Shown here: positions 8,458 through 19,169 of the stretch, in pieces
How positions within the stretch are numbered: the stretch's first letter is position 1
How the letters are laid out: each line of letters starts with the position of its first letter
Source of the DNA: Variovorax gossypii
Lineage (GTDB): Bacteria > Pseudomonadota > Gammaproteobacteria > Burkholderiales > Burkholderiaceae_C
Length of the DNA: 64,000 nt
Direction of reading: 5' to 3'
Assembly: GCF_003965815.1 (NCBI RefSeq)
Contig: NZ_RXOE01000001.1
Coordinates: 372,001 to 436,000, forward strand
Notes under the pieces: model-generated
Told to the model about the DNA's origin: nothing
The model's input: the letters and a program-made list of their open reading frames with translations, nothing else
Databases searched by the model: none
Position numbers and translations under genes: made by a program

Positions 8458-8814
8458 ATGCGCATCACGAACGGTCGATACCGGCCTGGCCTGTCGGCAG
8501 TGGCTTCGAGCCTGTGCTTGAGCCTGGTGCTGGCCGGCTGCCAGACGCCCCCGGCCGACCGGCCCCTGTCACCGGAAGTCCCCGAGCCCCCGAGCTTCGT
8601 CACGCCTCCCGAGGCCTGCCAGGCGGCATCCGTGCGCTTCGCCCTGGGCTTGCGCATCAGCCAGCAGCTGCTGGAGGAAATGCGCCAGCGCGCCGGTGCC
8701 CGGATGGCCCGCACCGTGCTGGCCACCGAGACTGCCGACCCGGCGCAGGACATGATGCGGCTGAATGTGCAGGTCGAGCCCACCGGCCGCGTGGTCGGTG
8801 CGTATTGCGGCTAG
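8458..8814 (+). CDS. Peptidase inhibitor I78-like lipoprotein
   Basis: A 118-residue precursor with a lipoprotein signal (LVLAGC, lipidated Cys28). The mature part matches the I78 inhibitor pattern (PF11720): a Cys-anchored helix (CQAASVRFALG), basic helix, then RLNVQVEPTGRV and a final YCG, in which the two Cys probably form a disulfide. Known family members inhibit elastase/subtilisin-like serine proteases. AAGGAG at 8444-8449 is 8 bases before the ATG. It is a single gene with no obvious partner, and the assignment rests on pattern recognition of a short family. Confidence 0.7.
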   Translation: MRITNGRYRPGLSAVASSLCLSLVLAGCQTPPADRPLSPEVPEPPSFVTPPEACQAASVRFALGLRISQQLLEEMRQRAGARMARTVLATETADPAQDMMRLNVQVEPTGRVVGAYCG

Positions 8815-8958
8815 GACCGCCCGATGCCGCCCGGTGTTGCCCTTCTTGCCGAGACTGTTGTGATGTTCACACATCGGCTGTAACAAATTTTCGCAACAAC
8901 ACGCGGAACAGTTCGAATTGGGAGAACAATAGTCCGCGACTTCCGGAGCCCCAGTCTT

Positions 8959-10308
8959 TTGTCGAACCAGCAACCTCCAGTCTCGTTGCCGTCGTACTAC
9001 GACGGATCGGCCCGTCTCCCGCCGGACGAGGTGCTGCGCCCGTTGATGGCCGACTGGGCACGCGCGGGCAAGCGCCTGGCTGCCATCTGCTACATCGACG
9101 TCGACCACTTCGCCGAGTTGAACGAGCGTCTGGGCATGGTCGCGGGCAATGCCGCCCTCGAGGAGGTTGCCCAGCGCATCAAGGCCGAGTTGCCGCGGGA
9201 GAGCGTGATGGCCCGGGTGGGCGGCGACGAGTTCGCGGCCCTGTTCGCCGGCCTTGGCGCCTCGCAGTGCGCCCAGGTGCTCGAACGCATCCAGACCTCG
9301 CTGGCCGACCCCTGGATCTGGCGCGACCAGACCGCCAGCATCGACGCCAGCATCGGCGCCATGCTGCTCGACAGCAACGGCCCGCCCCCCGAGACCGCGC
9401 TGCGCCAGGCGCAGCACGCGGCTTTCTTCGCCAAGCGCGCAGCCGACGGCAAGGTGCACTATTTCGACGCTCCCAGGGCTCGCGCCGACGAGCAGGTGGT
9501 CCGCGAACGCCAGCGCATCCAGGAAGGCCTGCTGCAGGGCGAGTTCTTCCTGGTCTACCAGCCCAAGGTCGACATGCGGCGCGGCGTGGTGGTGGGCGTC
9601 GAGGCTCTCATCCGCTGGCAGCATCCCGAGCGCGGCCTGCTGCCGCCCGCGCAGTTCGTGCCGCTGATCGAGGACGACCAGCTGGTGGAGCAGGTCGGCG
9701 ACTGGGCCATCGCCACGGCGCTGTGGCAGGCGCACCAGTGGCGCCTTGCGGGCCTGCACATCTCGGTGAGTGTGAACGTGGCGCCGCGCCACATGATGCG
9801 CTGGGACTTCGTCGAGCGGCTCGCCAGGCACCTGGCGCAGTTTCCGAAGCAGGGCGAGGGGATGCTGGAGCTCGAGATCCTCGAGACCACGGCGATCAGC
9901 CAGTTCGCGAACGTCGCGCTCTTCGTGGAGGCCTGCAAGATGCTGGGCGTGGGCGTCACCATCGACGACTTCGGCACCGGGTATTCGTCGCTCACCTACC
10001 TGCGTCAGCTGCCGGTGTCGACCGTGAAGATCGACCAGTCCTTCGTGCGCGGCATGCTCGACAACAGCCAGGACCGGGCCATCGTGCAGGGCATCATCGC
10101 GCTGCTCCATGCGCTGGGGCTCACGGCGGTGGCCGAGGGCGTCGAAACCACGAAGCAGGGCGAGGCGCTGCTCGCCCTGGGCTGCACGCTGGCGCAGGGC
10201 TTCGGCATCGCGAGGCCGATGGCGGCCAAGGATGTCGCGCAGTGGGTGGCGCAGTACGAGCAGGCGCCGCTGTGGGGGCGCGACGCGGCTGCGCTGCCCG
10301 CCGGCTGA
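8959..10308 (+). CDS. GGDEF-EAL bifunctional cyclic-di-GMP protein
   Basis: A 449-residue cytoplasmic protein with no sensory domain beyond ~35 N-terminal residues. The GGDEF domain carries an intact RVGGDEF motif at ~87-93 but lacks the upstream RxxD inhibitory site. The EAL domain carries VEALIRW at ~214 and the later catalytic segments (ETTAISQ, DDFGTGYSSL, KIDQSFV, AEGVET), so phosphodiesterase activity is likely. The only sensible start is a TTG at 8959, 10 bases after CCGGAG; the next in-frame ATG would cut into the GGDEF domain. It converges with another GGDEF gene. Confidence 0.9.
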   Translation: MSNQQPPVSLPSYYDGSARLPPDEVLRPLMADWARAGKRLAAICYIDVDHFAELNERLGMVAGNAALEEVAQRIKAELPRESVMARVGGDEFAALFAGLGASQCAQVLERIQTSLADPWIWRDQTASIDASIGAMLLDSNGPPPETALRQAQHAAFFAKRAADGKVHYFDAPRARADEQVVRERQRIQEGLLQGEFFLVYQPKVDMRRGVVVGVEALIRWQHPERGLLPPAQFVPLIEDDQLVEQVGDWAIATALWQAHQWRLAGLHISVSVNVAPRHMMRWDFVERLARHLAQFPKQGEGMLELEILETTAISQFANVALFVEACKMLGVGVTIDDFGTGYSSLTYLRQLPVSTVKIDQSFVRGMLDNSQDRAIVQGIIALLHALGLTAVAEGVETTKQGEALLALGCTLAQGFGIARPMAAKDVAQWVAQYEQAPLWGRDAAALPAG

Positions 10309-10320
10309 AGGCGCCGGCCA

Positions 10321-10350
10321 GGTTCAGCCTGACAGGGTTCAGCCCGACAG
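10321..10350. repeat. 15-bp tandem duplication at a gene end
   Basis: Two adjacent 15-base units, GGTTCAGCCTGACAG (10321-10335) and GGTTCAGCCCGACAG (10336-10350), differ at one base. The second unit contains the stop codon of the minus-strand GGDEF gene and the first repeats that stop. It probably arose by slippage and has no effect on the protein. Confidence 0.8.
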
Positions 10351-11385
10351 GAGCGCGCCGGTGTCGTGGATCATGTTTCGGCGGTTGTGCTTGACCGCGT
10401 ACATGGCGGTATCCGCCTGCCGCAGGGCCTCCTCGGCCGAGGTGGTGCGAGGGTCGACGGCCACCACGCCGACGCTGGCGCCCTTGTAGTCGATCGTCAT
10501 GTTCCTGAGGCGCAGCTCGCCTTTGGTGTTTTCCGCCAGCCGGTCGGCCAGCGCCATGGCGCCGGTGCGCGGCGATTCGCCCAGGCCGGGACCCAGTCCG
10601 ATCACGACGAACTCGTCGGAGCCGAAGCGCGCCAGCATGTCGCTCGCGCGCACGCAAGCCGCCAGCTGCTTCGCCATGGCCGCCAGGAACTCGTCGCCGA
10701 CTCCGTGGCCGTGCGCGTCGTTGATCTTCTTGAAGTCGTCCATGTCGATGAAGCCGACCAGCACGCTCTGGGCGCTGCGCGCGCCCTGGGCGAGCATGCG
10801 CTGCAGCGCGTCGACGAGGGCGCGGCGGTTCGGCAGGCCGGTGAGGACGTCGGTCGCTGCATTGGTCGAGAGTTCGATGCCGGCCTTGTCGAGCTTGGCG
10901 ATCATCTGCTCCCGCTCGACCTGCTGGCCGATCAGCCTGGCGAACAGGCGCAGTACCGGCTCGGCGATGGCCGGCAGCGGAACCTGCCGTGCGCTGGCGA
11001 CGCACAGCGCGCCATGGAGGCCGCCGTCGTCGAGCCTGACCGGCGCGCTCGCGCAGGACTGGATGCCCAGCTCGCGGGCGGCATCGGCGTCGCCCCAGCA
11101 GCCGCCGGCATCGTCGGCGTAGATGCGGTTTTCTTCCAGTGCGTGGCGGCACAGCGTGTCGGCCCAGGGCACATAGGCCCCTTCGGGAATGGCGAGCTCG
11201 CCCGTGTTGTGGGCGAAGAGGACGTGCTGGCGGGCCTTGTCGGGCTCGATGATCGTGAGGTAGGCCGATTCGAGGCCGGTTGCCGCCTCGAGCATTTCGA
11301 GCATCGGGCGGGCGAGGTCTTCCAGCGTCTTGGCAGAGGAGACCGATTCGGATAGCTGTTCGATCAGGAATTCCATGGCCGACAT
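10339..11385 (-). CDS. GAF-GGDEF diguanylate cyclase with GSDEF motif
   Basis: A 348-residue protein: a GAF domain at ~15-160 that probably senses a small ligand, then a GGDEF domain at ~180-340. The active-site signature reads RFGSDEF (~253-259), with Ser for the second Gly. The RxxD inhibitory site (RASD) is present five residues before it. The rest of the domain (DVLTGLPNRRAL, GFIDMDDFKKINDAHGHGVGD, ASVGVV) is intact. GSDEF is a modest deviation and the enzyme may still make cyclic-di-GMP. It shares the region with, and is convergent to, the GGDEF-EAL gene. Confidence 0.88.
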   Translation of the reverse strand: MSAMEFLIEQLSESVSSAKTLEDLARPMLEMLEAATGLESAYLTIIEPDKARQHVLFAHNTGELAIPEGAYVPWADTLCRHALEENRIYADDAGGCWGDADAARELGIQSCASAPVRLDDGGLHGALCVASARQVPLPAIAEPVLRLFARLIGQQVEREQMIAKLDKAGIELSTNAATDVLTGLPNRRALVDALQRMLAQGARSAQSVLVGFIDMDDFKKINDAHGHGVGDEFLAAMAKQLAACVRASDMLARFGSDEFVVIGLGPGLGESPRTGAMALADRLAENTKGELRLRNMTIDYKGASVGVVAVDPRTTSAEEALRQADTAMYAVKHNRRNMIHDTGALLSG

Positions 11386-11404
11386 TCTGAGGGCTCCCGG
11401 GGTT

Positions 11405-14011
11405 TCAGGATGCCAGTGCTTCCATCAATTCCGTTTCGATGGCCAGCTGCGTCTTCTGGCCCTGGAGCTCGGGGCCGCTGATCAGGAAGGTGTCTTCCAC
11501 CCGCTCGCCCAGCGTCGTGACCTTGGCGAGCTGCAGGTTCAGGTGATGGCGTGCCAGCACCCGGGCCACCGAATACAGCAGGCCGGCGCGGTCGCTGGCC
11601 GAGATGTTGAGCAGCCAGCGCTGCGCCTTGTCGTCGGGCAGCAGGCTGATGCGCGGCTTGATCGGGAAGCTGCGCACCCGGCGCGACACCCGTCCCATGC
11701 TGGGCGGGGGCAGGGCGCCGGCCTCGGTGAGCGTCTGTGCCAGGCCCGACTCGACCATGCTGATCAGGTCGCGGTAGTGGTCCGGCAGGAAGGTGGTGAC
11801 GACCTGGAAGGTGTCGAGCGCATAGCCGTTGCTCGTGGTGTGCACCTTGGCGTCCAGGATGCTGAAGGAGGCCTGGTCGAAGTAGCCGCAGATGCGCGCG
11901 AACAGGTCGGGCTGGTCGGGCGTGTAGACCACCACCTGAAGGCCTTCGCCCACCGGCGACAGGTGCGCGCGCACGATGGGCGGCGCCTTCGGGTCGACGG
12001 GCACGTTGGGCGGCGGCACGAAGCGCGCGAGCTGCTTGGCGTGCCAGGCGATCTCGGAGGCGTCGTGGCGCATGAAGTAGCCCACGTCGAGCGTGTCCCA
12101 CAGGGCCTTGTGCGCCTCGAAGCGCTGGGCGTGCAGGGCGAGCTGCACCAGCGCTTCGCGCTTGCGCGACTCGACCTCGGCGTCCGGGTCGGGCATGCGG
12201 CCGCCCAGCGCGCGCAGGGTGTAGCGGTACAGGTCCTCGAGCAGCTTGCCTTTCCAGGCGTTCCACACGCGCGGGGAGGTGCCGCGGATGTCGGCCACGG
12301 TCAGCAGGTAGAGCGCGGTCAGGTAGCGCTCGTTGCCCACGCGCTTGGCGAAGGCGCCGATGACTTCGGGATCGCTCAGGTCCTGCTTCTGGGCGACCTG
12401 GCTCATCACCAGGTGCTCGGCCACGAGGAACTCGATCAGCTTCGCGTCTTCGCGGGCGATGCCGTGCTGCTTGCAGAAGCGCTGCACGTCGCGTGCGCCC
12501 AGCGTGGAGTGGTCGCCGCCGCGGCCCTTGGCGATGTCGTGGAAGAGGGCCGCCACGTACAGGATCCAGGGCTTGTCCCAGCCGGCCGCCAGCTGCGAGC
12601 AGAACGGGTACTCGTGCGCATGCTCGGCGATGAAGAAGCGCCGCACGTTGCGCAGCACCATCAGGATGTGCTGGTCCACCGTGTAGACGTGGAACAGGTC
12701 GTGCTGCATCTGCCCCACGATGCTGCGGAACACGCGCAGGTAGCGCCCCAGCACCGAGGTCTGGTTCATCAGCCGGAAGGCATGCGTGATGCCGTAAGGC
12801 TGCTGGACGATCCGCATGAAGGTCTGGTGGTTGACCGGGTCGTTGCGGAACTTGCTGTCCATCACGTGACGCGCGTTGTAGAGCGCGCGCAGCGTGCGTG
12901 CCGACAGGCCCTTCACGCCGATGGTCTTCTGGTACAGCAGGAAGGTTTCGAGCACCGCGTGCGGCTCGCGCTCGTAGAGGTCGTCGCTGGCGATCTCGAT
13001 CAGGCCGGCGCGCTCGTAGAAGCGCTCGTTGATGGGCGTGTGCTGCTCGTCGCTGGGCTGCAGGCGCTCGGAAATGTTGAGCAGCAGGATCTGGTTGAGC
13101 TGCGACACCGCCTTGGCGGCCCAGTAGTAGCGCCGCATCAGGGCTTCGCTCGACTTGCGCTGCGATTCGCTTTCGTAGCCGAAGCTGGCCGCCACGGCGG
13201 TCTGCAGGTCGAACACCAGGCGGTCCTCGCGCCGGTTGGCGATCACGTGCAGCCGGGCGCGAATGAGCGAGAGCAGCGCCTCGTTGCGCTTGATCTGCTG
13301 CGCCTCGAAGGAGGTGGCCAGGCCGTTCTTGGCGAGATCGTCCCAGCGGCTGCCGTAGCCGGCGGCTTTGGTCATCCAGAGGATGGTCTGCAGGTCGCGC
13401 AGGCCGCCGGGCGATTCCTTGCAGTTGGGCTCGAGCGCGTAGGGAGTGTTGTCGAACTTCTGGTGGCGGTGCCGCATTTCCTGCGACTTGGCCACGAAGA
13501 AGGCCTGCGGATCGATGGCCCGCGAGAAGCGGCGGCGGAAGGCGGTGAAGAGCTTCTTGTCGCCGGCGATCAGGCGAGCCTCGAGCAGCGAGGTCTGGAC
13601 GGTGACGTCCTTCTCGGCCTCGGCCAGGCATTCGTCCACCGTGCGCACGCTGGATCCGATCTCGAGGCCGGCGTCCCAGCAGTGGCCGATGAAGGCCTCG
13701 ATGCGGGCCGGCTCGATGCCGCCTGTCTCGCCCTCGGGCGGCAGCAGCAGCAGCACGTCGACGTCGGAATACGGGAACAGCTCGCCGCGCCCGAAGCCGC
13801 CCACGGCCGCCAGCGTGAGCGAGTCGCCGAAGCCGGCTTCGCGCCACAGGGTGCACAGCGTTTCGTCGGCCAGCGCCGAGAGCTGGCGCAGCACCGTGTG
13901 CACGCTGCGGGTGGGAGCGCGCGCGAAGCGCAGGGTGTCGAACAGGGCGAGCTTCTTCGCGCGATAGGCTTCGCGCAGCGTCGCCACGTCGATGTTGGCT
14001 GCTTCGATCAC
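11405..14011 (-). CDS. glnD: [Protein-PII] uridylyltransferase / uridylyl-removing enzyme
   Basis: Senses glutamine and modifies PII (GlnB/GlnK), the top of the nitrogen regulation cascade. The 868-residue length fits the family. Order: nucleotidyltransferase domain with [19 protein letters not shown], central helical region, HD domain with [14 protein letters not shown] and HLVMSQ, and two C-terminal ACT domains ([18 protein letters not shown] and [17 protein letters not shown]) that bind glutamine. The start is a GTG at 14011, 22 bases after the map stop; there is no clear ribosome site, so translation may depend on the upstream gene. The map-glnD pairing is seen in other betaproteobacteria. 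Confidence 0.96.
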   Translation of the reverse strand: MIEAANIDVATLREAYRAKKLALFDTLRFARAPTRSVHTVLRQLSALADETLCTLWREAGFGDSLTLAAVGGFGRGELFPYSDVDVLLLLPPEGETGGIEPARIEAFIGHCWDAGLEIGSSVRTVDECLAEAEKDVTVQTSLLEARLIAGDKKLFTAFRRRFSRAIDPQAFFVAKSQEMRHRHQKFDNTPYALEPNCKESPGGLRDLQTILWMTKAAGYGSRWDDLAKNGLATSFEAQQIKRNEALLSLIRARLHVIANRREDRLVFDLQTAVAASFGYESESQRKSSEALMRRYYWAAKAVSQLNQILLLNISERLQPSDEQHTPINERFYERAGLIEIASDDLYEREPHAVLETFLLYQKTIGVKGLSARTLRALYNARHVMDSKFRNDPVNHQTFMRIVQQPYGITHAFRLMNQTSVLGRYLRVFRSIVGQMQHDLFHVYTVDQHILMVLRNVRRFFIAEHAHEYPFCSQLAAGWDKPWILYVAALFHDIAKGRGGDHSTLGARDVQRFCKQHGIAREDAKLIEFLVAEHLVMSQVAQKQDLSDPEVIGAFAKRVGNERYLTALYLLTVADIRGTSPRVWNAWKGKLLEDLYRYTLRALGGRMPDPDAEVESRKREALVQLALHAQRFEAHKALWDTLDVGYFMRHDASEIAWHAKQLARFVPPPNVPVDPKAPPIVRAHLSPVGEGLQVVVYTPDQPDLFARICGYFDQASFSILDAKVHTTSNGYALDTFQVVTTFLPDHYRDLISMVESGLAQTLTEAGALPPPSMGRVSRRVRSFPIKPRISLLPDDKAQRWLLNISASDRAGLLYSVARVLARHHLNLQLAKVTTLGERVEDTFLISGPELQGQKTQLAIETELMEALAS

Positions 14012-14033
14012 GGGCGGGGAACGCGTTGCCGCG

Positions 14034-14858
14034 TCAGGTCTTGGTGGCGGTGACGAAGGAAGGCAGCGGAGGGCTGCCTGCCGACAGGGTCAGCACCTCG
14101 TAGCCGGTCTCGGTGACGAGCACCGTGTGCTCCCACTGGGCCGACAGCGAGTGGTCGCGCGTGACGATGGTCCAGCCGTCGTACTGGCCGCCCTTGAAGT
14201 CTTCCTTCACGTCGCGCTTGCCGGCGTTGATCATCGGCTCGATGGTGAAGATCATGCCGGGCTTGAGTTCTTCCATGGTGCCCGGGCGGCCGTAGTGCAG
14301 CACCTGGGGCTCTTCGTGGAAGCGCTGGCCCACGCCGTGGCCGCAGAACTCGCGCACCACCGAGAAGCCCTGGCCCTCGGCGAACTTCTGGATCGCGTGG
14401 CCCACGTCGCCCAGGTGGGCTCCGGGTCGCACCTGCAGGATGCCGTGCCACATGGCCTCGAAGGTGATGTTGCACAGGCGCTTGGCGGCGATGGATGCGT
14501 CGCCGATCACGTACATGCGGCTGTTGTCGCCGAACCAGCCGTCCTTGATGACGGTGACGTCGACGTTCATGATATCGCCCTTCTTCAGGGGCTTGTCGTT
14601 CGGGATGCCGTGGCACACCACGTGGTTCACCGAGGTGCACAGCGACTTCGGGAACGGGACGCTGCTCGCGCCCATGTAGCCCACCGTGGCGGAGGTGGTG
14701 CCCTGCTTGACCATGTACTCGGCTGCGAGCCGGTCGACGTCGTTGGTCGTGATGCCGGGCTTGATCAGGGGCGTGAGGTAGTCCAGCACCTCGGAGGCCA
14801 GGCGGCAGGCGACCCGCATGGCTTCGATGCCTGCAGCGTCTTTGTAGTTAATGCTCAT
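14034..14858 (-). CDS. map: Type I methionine aminopeptidase
   Basis: Removes the N-terminal methionine from new proteins. The 274-residue protein has the pita-bread fold signatures: early [27 protein letters not shown], the metal ligands in [29 protein letters not shown] and [10 protein letters not shown]. It is the single-domain type I form. The ATG at 14858 (MSINY) is chosen over an upstream ATG because homologues start here; a GATAAT -10-like element lies directly upstream on the minus strand. It heads the map-glnD unit. The often-seen neighbour rpsB is absent; purL lies upstream, divergent. Confidence 0.94.
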   Translation of the reverse strand: MSINYKDAAGIEAMRVACRLASEVLDYLTPLIKPGITTNDVDRLAAEYMVKQGTTSATVGYMGASSVPFPKSLCTSVNHVVCHGIPNDKPLKKGDIMNVDVTVIKDGWFGDNSRMYVIGDASIAAKRLCNITFEAMWHGILQVRPGAHLGDVGHAIQKFAEGQGFSVVREFCGHGVGQRFHEEPQVLHYGRPGTMEELKPGMIFTIEPMINAGKRDVKEDFKGGQYDGWTIVTRDHSLSAQWEHTVLVTETGYEVLTLSAGSPPLPSFVTATKT

Positions 14859-14897
14859 CCCGGAATTATCCCATCGGCAAGATGAACCTGCCCCCAA

Positions 14898-14958
14898 CGC
14901 GGAACACTTCGTGCCCCGCTGCCCCTCAAGGGGGGCGACCGCCTCGGGGCGTCCCGGC
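14898..14958. repeat. Interspersed intergenic repeat, short copy
   Basis: Sequence with CACTTCGTG, then a C-rich block facing a G-rich block (CCCCTCAAGGGGGG) that can fold into a hairpin. It resembles the longer copy at 36328-36424 in order of blocks (CACTTCGTG, C-run, G-run). Elements like this sit between genes across Comamonadaceae; this is from general knowledge and the family has not been checked here. Confidence 0.5.
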
Positions 14959-15056
14959 GATGGCCTAAAATCACGGGCTAACGCGGATGATCCCAGTCAG
15001 CGGTCATCAGCCTCAATTTCTTGATTCCCAACGCGGCCCCCGAGGCCCCATCGACC

Positions 15057-18000
15057 GTGACGCAGCCCGCACATCAAGCCCTTCCTGTCGTAACCATGTT
15101 CGAGGGCGGCAGCGCGCTCAGCGACTTCCGCGCACGGCAGCTTCTGCCGAAACTGCAGGCCATCGAGCCGCGCATCGAGGGCATTTCGGCCCGTTTCGTG
15201 CACCTGGTGGTGACCGACTCGGCGCTCGACCGGGCGGGCCATGAGCGCTTCGCCGCACTCCTGACCTACGGCGAGCCCTTCGAGGCGCCGGCCAAGGCGG
15301 GCACCACCGTCGTGGTCACGCCGCGCCTGGGCACCGTTTCGCCCTGGGCCTCCAAGGCCACCGACATCGCCCACAACTGCGGCCTGGCGCTGCGCCGCGT
15401 CGAGCGCGTTACCCAGTACCACCTGAAGCTCAAGGCGCCGCTGATCGGCAAGGCTCCGGTGCTCGAGGGCGACGCCCTGGCCGCCGCGGCCGGCCCGCTG
15501 CATGACCGCATGACCGAATCGGTGCTGGCCACCGTCGAGCAAGCGGCCAGCCTGTTCAGCGAGCTGCCGGCCCAGCCGATGGCGCAGGTCGACGTGCAGG
15601 GCGGCGGCCGCGCCGCGCTGGTGGCGGCCAACACCGGCTTCGGTCTGGCACTGGCCGAGGACGAGATCGACTACCTGGTCGACGCCTTCACCCGCCTGGG
15701 CCGCAACCCCAGCGACGTCGAACTCATGATGTTCGCGCAGGCCAACAGCGAGCACTGCCGCCACAAGATCTTCAACGCCGACTTCACCATCGACGGCGAG
15801 GCCCAGCCGCAGAGCCTGTTCTCGATGATCCGCAACACCGAGAAGCAGAACCCGCAGCACACGGTCATCGCGTATGCCGACAACGCCTCGGTGATGGAGG
15901 GCACGACCATCGAGCGCTTCATTCCGGCCAACGGCTCGCAGAGCTATCAAAAAGATAGCGCCCTGAGCCACGTGCTGATGAAGGTCGAGACGCACAACCA
16001 CCCGACCGCCATCTCGCCTTTCCCGGGCGCCTCGACGGGCGCGGGCGGCGAGATCCGCGACGAAGGCGCCACGGGCCGCGGCTCGAAGCCCAAGGCCGGC
16101 CTGACCGGCTTCACCGTCTCGAAGCTGTGGCCGGAAGAGGGCAGCTACGGCAAGCCCGAGCACATCGCCAGCCCGCTGCAGATCATGACCGAGGGCCCGC
16201 TGGGCGGCGCTGCGTTCAACAACGAATTCGGCCGTCCCAACCTGCTGGGCTACTTCCGCGAGTACGAGCAGACGGTGGCGAGCGATGTCGACACCGTGCA
16301 GCGCGGCTACCACAAGCCCATCATGATCGCGGGCGGCCTCGGCAGCATCGACGCGACGCAGACCAAGAAGATCCGCTTTCCCACCGGCTCCCTGCTGATC
16401 CAGCTCGGCGGCCCCGGCATGCGCATCGGCATGGGCGGCAGCGCAGCCAGCTCCATGGCCACCGGCGCCAACGCCGCCGAGCTCGACTTCGACTCCGTCC
16501 AGCGCGGCAACCCCGAGATCGAGCGCCGCGCGCAGGAGGTCATCAACCACTGCTGGCAGCAGGGCGACGCCAACCCGATCCTTGCCATCCACGACGTGGG
16601 CGCGGGCGGCCTGAGCAACGCCTTCCCCGAACTGACCAACGACGCCGGCCGCGGCGCGCGTTTCGACCTGCGATCGGTGCCGCTCGAAGAGTCGGGCATG
16701 GCGCCGAAGGAAATCTGGTGCAACGAGAGCCAGGAGCGCTACGTGCTGGCCATCGCGCCCGAATCGCTCGAGCAGTTCAAGGCCTTCTGCGAACGCGAGC
16801 GCTGCCCGTTCTCGGTGGTCGGCGTAGCCACCGAGGAGCGCCAGCTGCTGGTGGCCGACGAGGGCGCCGCCGTGCAGCCCGTCGACATGCCGATGGACGT
16901 GCTCCTCGGCAAGCCGCCGAAGATGCACCGCGACGTGAAGACCGTGGCGCGCAGCTTCAAGCCGCTCGACCTCACCGGCGTCGACCTGCAGAAGGCCGCC
17001 ATCGACGTGCTCGCGAACCCCACCGTGGCTTCCAAGCGCTTCCTCGTCACCATCGGCGACCGCACCGTGGGCGGACTGAGCCACCGCGACCAGATGGTCG
17101 GCCCCTGGCAGGTGCCCGTGGCCGACTGCGCAGTGACGCTGGCCGACTTCAATGGCTTCGCTGGCGAGGCCATGAGCATGGGCGAGCGCACGCCGCTGGC
17201 CGCGCTCGACGCGCCGGCCTCGGGCCGCATGGCGGTGGCCGAGGCCATCACCAACCTGCTGGCCGCGCCCATCGAACTCTCGCGCGTCAAGCTGTCGGCC
17301 AACTGGATGGCGGCCTGCGGCGAGGCCGGCGAAGACGCCGCGCTGTACGAGACCGTCAAGGCCGTGGGCCTGGAGCTTTGCCCGGCGCTGGGCGTGTCGA
17401 TCCCGGTCGGCAAGGATTCCCTGTCGATGCGCACCCAGTGGAAGGACGGCGCCGAGGCGAAGAAGGTCACCTCGCCCGTGAGCCTGATCGTCAGCGCCTT
17501 CGCCACGCTGCCCGACGTGCGCGGCACGCTCACGCCGCAGCTAGACGCCGAAGAGCCCGACACCACGCTGGTGCTGATCGACCTGGGCCAGGGCAAGCAC
17601 CGCATGGCCGGCAGCATCCTGGCGCAGACGCTCAACCAGAGCGGCGACACCGTGCCCGACCTCGACGACCCGGCGCAGCTCGTCGCGTTGGTCAATGCCG
17701 TGAACGCCCTGCGCGCCGACGGCAAGATCCTCGCGATGCATGACCGCAGCGACGGCGGCCTGTTCGCCACCGCCTGCGAGATGGCCTTCGCGGGCCACGT
17801 CGGCGTGGCGCTGAACGTCGACATGCTCGTCACCGAGGGCGACGGCATCTCCGACAGCCGAATGGAAACCGGCGACGCCAAGAACTGGGCGCAGCAGGTC
17901 AGCGCGCGCCGCGAAGAACTCACGCTCAAGGCGCTCTTCAACGAAGAGCTGGGCATGGTGCTGCAGGTGCGCACCGCCGAGCGCAACGACGTCATGCAGG

Positions 18001-19064
18001 TGCTGCGCGCCCACGGCCTCAGCACGCACAGCCACTTCGTCGGCAAGACGCGTCCCGCCAGCTCGCAGATGGATGCGGGCAAGGGCAAGATCGAAGTCTG
18101 GCGCGACGCCAAGGCCGTGTTCAGCGCGAGCCTGCACGACCTGCAGCAGGTGTGGGACTCGGTCAGCTGGAAGATCGCCCGCGAGCGCGACAACCCGGCC
18201 TGCGCCGATGCCGAACACGCGGCAGCCGGCGATCCGGCCGATCCGGGCATGCACGTGTTCCTGCCGAATCCCCAGCCGGCAGCACCCGCCATCCTGCAGT
18301 CGCGCCCCAAGGTTGCGATCCTGCGCGAGCAGGGCGTCAACTCGCATGTCGAGATGGCCTATGCCTTCACCGAAGCCGGCTTCGAGGCATTCGACGTCCA
18401 CATGACCGACCTGCAGACGGGCAGGGCGGACCTCGCCAGTTTCAAGGGCGTGGTCGCCTGCGGCGGCTTCAGCTATGGCGACACGCTGGGCGCCGGCATC
18501 GGATGGGCGCGCAGCATCACCTTCAACCCGAAGCTGGCCGAGCAGTTCAAGACCTTCTTCGGCCGCGCCGACACCTTCGGCCTGGGCGTGTGCAACGGCT
18601 GCCAGATGTTCGCCGAGCTGGCCGACATCATTCCGGGCGCCGAAGCCTGGCCGCGCTTCACCACCAACCAGAGCGAGCGCTTCGAGGCGCGCCTGTCGAT
18701 GGTCGAGGTGCTCGAATCGCCGAGCATCTTCTTCGCGGGCATGGCCGGCAGCCGCCTGCCGATCGCGGTGGCGCACGGCGAGGGCTACGCCAACTTCAAG
18801 CACCGCGGCGACGCGGCCAAGGCCATCGGCGCGATGCGCTTCGTGGACAACCACGGCAAGCCGACCGAGCAGTACCCGTTCAACCCCAACGGCAGCGCGG
18901 GCGGCCTGACTTCGGTGACCACGCCCGACGGCCGCTTCACGGCGGTGATGCCGCACCCCGAGCGCGTGTTCCGCAACATCCAGATGAGCTGGACCTCAGG
19001 CGACCGCAGCGAGCTGAGCCCCTGGATGCAGATCTGGCGCAACGCCCGTCGCTGGGTGGGCTGA
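15057..19064 (+). CDS. purL: Phosphoribosylformylglycinamidine synthase, large single-chain form
   Basis: ATP-dependent fourth step of purine synthesis, converting FGAR to FGAM with glutamine as nitrogen donor. The fused form of about 1335 residues has an N-terminal domain, two AIRS-like halves (for example [19 protein letters not shown] and [17 protein letters not shown]) and a C-terminal class I glutaminase with nucleophile GVCNGCQMF (Cys ~1179) and PHPERVF. The start is uncertain: GTG 15057 is chosen because the ATG at 15096 would remove the first strand of the domain, while a TTG at 15021 is also open. A TAAAAT -10 lies at 14967-14972. Confidence 0.96.
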   Translation: MTQPAHQALPVVTMFEGGSALSDFRARQLLPKLQAIEPRIEGISARFVHLVVTDSALDRAGHERFAALLTYGEPFEAPAKAGTTVVVTPRLGTVSPWASKATDIAHNCGLALRRVERVTQYHLKLKAPLIGKAPVLEGDALAAAAGPLHDRMTESVLATVEQAASLFSELPAQPMAQVDVQGGGRAALVAANTGFGLALAEDEIDYLVDAFTRLGRNPSDVELMMFAQANSEHCRHKIFNADFTIDGEAQPQSLFSMIRNTEKQNPQHTVIAYADNASVMEGTTIERFIPANGSQSYQKDSALSHVLMKVETHNHPTAISPFPGASTGAGGEIRDEGATGRGSKPKAGLTGFTVSKLWPEEGSYGKPEHIASPLQIMTEGPLGGAAFNNEFGRPNLLGYFREYEQTVASDVDTVQRGYHKPIMIAGGLGSIDATQTKKIRFPTGSLLIQLGGPGMRIGMGGSAASSMATGANAAELDFDSVQRGNPEIERRAQEVINHCWQQGDANPILAIHDVGAGGLSNAFPELTNDAGRGARFDLRSVPLEESGMAPKEIWCNESQERYVLAIAPESLEQFKAFCERERCPFSVVGVATEERQLLVADEGAAVQPVDMPMDVLLGKPPKMHRDVKTVARSFKPLDLTGVDLQKAAIDVLANPTVASKRFLVTIGDRTVGGLSHRDQMVGPWQVPVADCAVTLADFNGFAGEAMSMGERTPLAALDAPASGRMAVAEAITNLLAAPIELSRVKLSANWMAACGEAGEDAALYETVKAVGLELCPALGVSIPVGKDSLSMRTQWKDGAEAKKVTSPVSLIVSAFATLPDVRGTLTPQLDAEEPDTTLVLIDLGQGKHRMAGSILAQTLNQSGDTVPDLDDPAQLVALVNAVNALRADGKILAMHDRSDGGLFATACEMAFAGHVGVALNVDMLVTEGDGISDSRMETGDAKNWAQQVSARREELTLKALFNEELGMVLQVRTAERNDVMQVLRAHGLSTHSHFVGKTRPASSQMDAGKGKIEVWRDAKAVFSASLHDLQQVWDSVSWKIARERDNPACADAEHAAAGDPADPGMHVFLPNPQPAAPAILQSRPKVAILREQGVNSHVEMAYAFTEAGFEAFDVHMTDLQTGRADLASFKGVVACGGFSYGDTLGAGIGWARSITFNPKLAEQFKTFFGRADTFGLGVCNGCQMFAELADIIPGAEAWPRFTTNQSERFEARLSMVEVLESPSIFFAGMAGSRLPIAVAHGEGYANFKHRGDAAKAIGAMRFVDNHGKPTEQYPFNPNGSAGGLTSVTTPDGRFTAVMPHPERVFRNIQMSWTSGDRSELSPWMQIWRNARRWVG

Positions 19065-19130
19065 CGACATCCGGCCCGATCGTTCGCGAAGCCGGCAAGG
19101 CCTGGCGGACGCTAACGGACGGCAATAAAA

Positions 19131-19158
19131 AAGCGGCCTCGAGGGCCGCTTTCTTTTT
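19131..19158. terminator. Bidirectional terminator between purL and ppiC
   Basis: AAGCGGCC (19131-19138), loop TCGAG, GGCCGCTT (19144-19151), preceded by an A-run and followed by TTCTTTTT. The flanking A and T tracts make it work in both directions for the two convergent genes. Confidence 0.85.
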
Positions 19159-19169
19159 GCTCGGATCGA

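Noticed and set aside
8859..8871. CRP-like dyad TGTGATGTTCACA upstream of the GGDEF-EAL gene
   Set aside because: Arms are right, but the spacer is 3 bases instead of 6, so CRP/FNR binding is unlikely. Possibly another regulator; no support.
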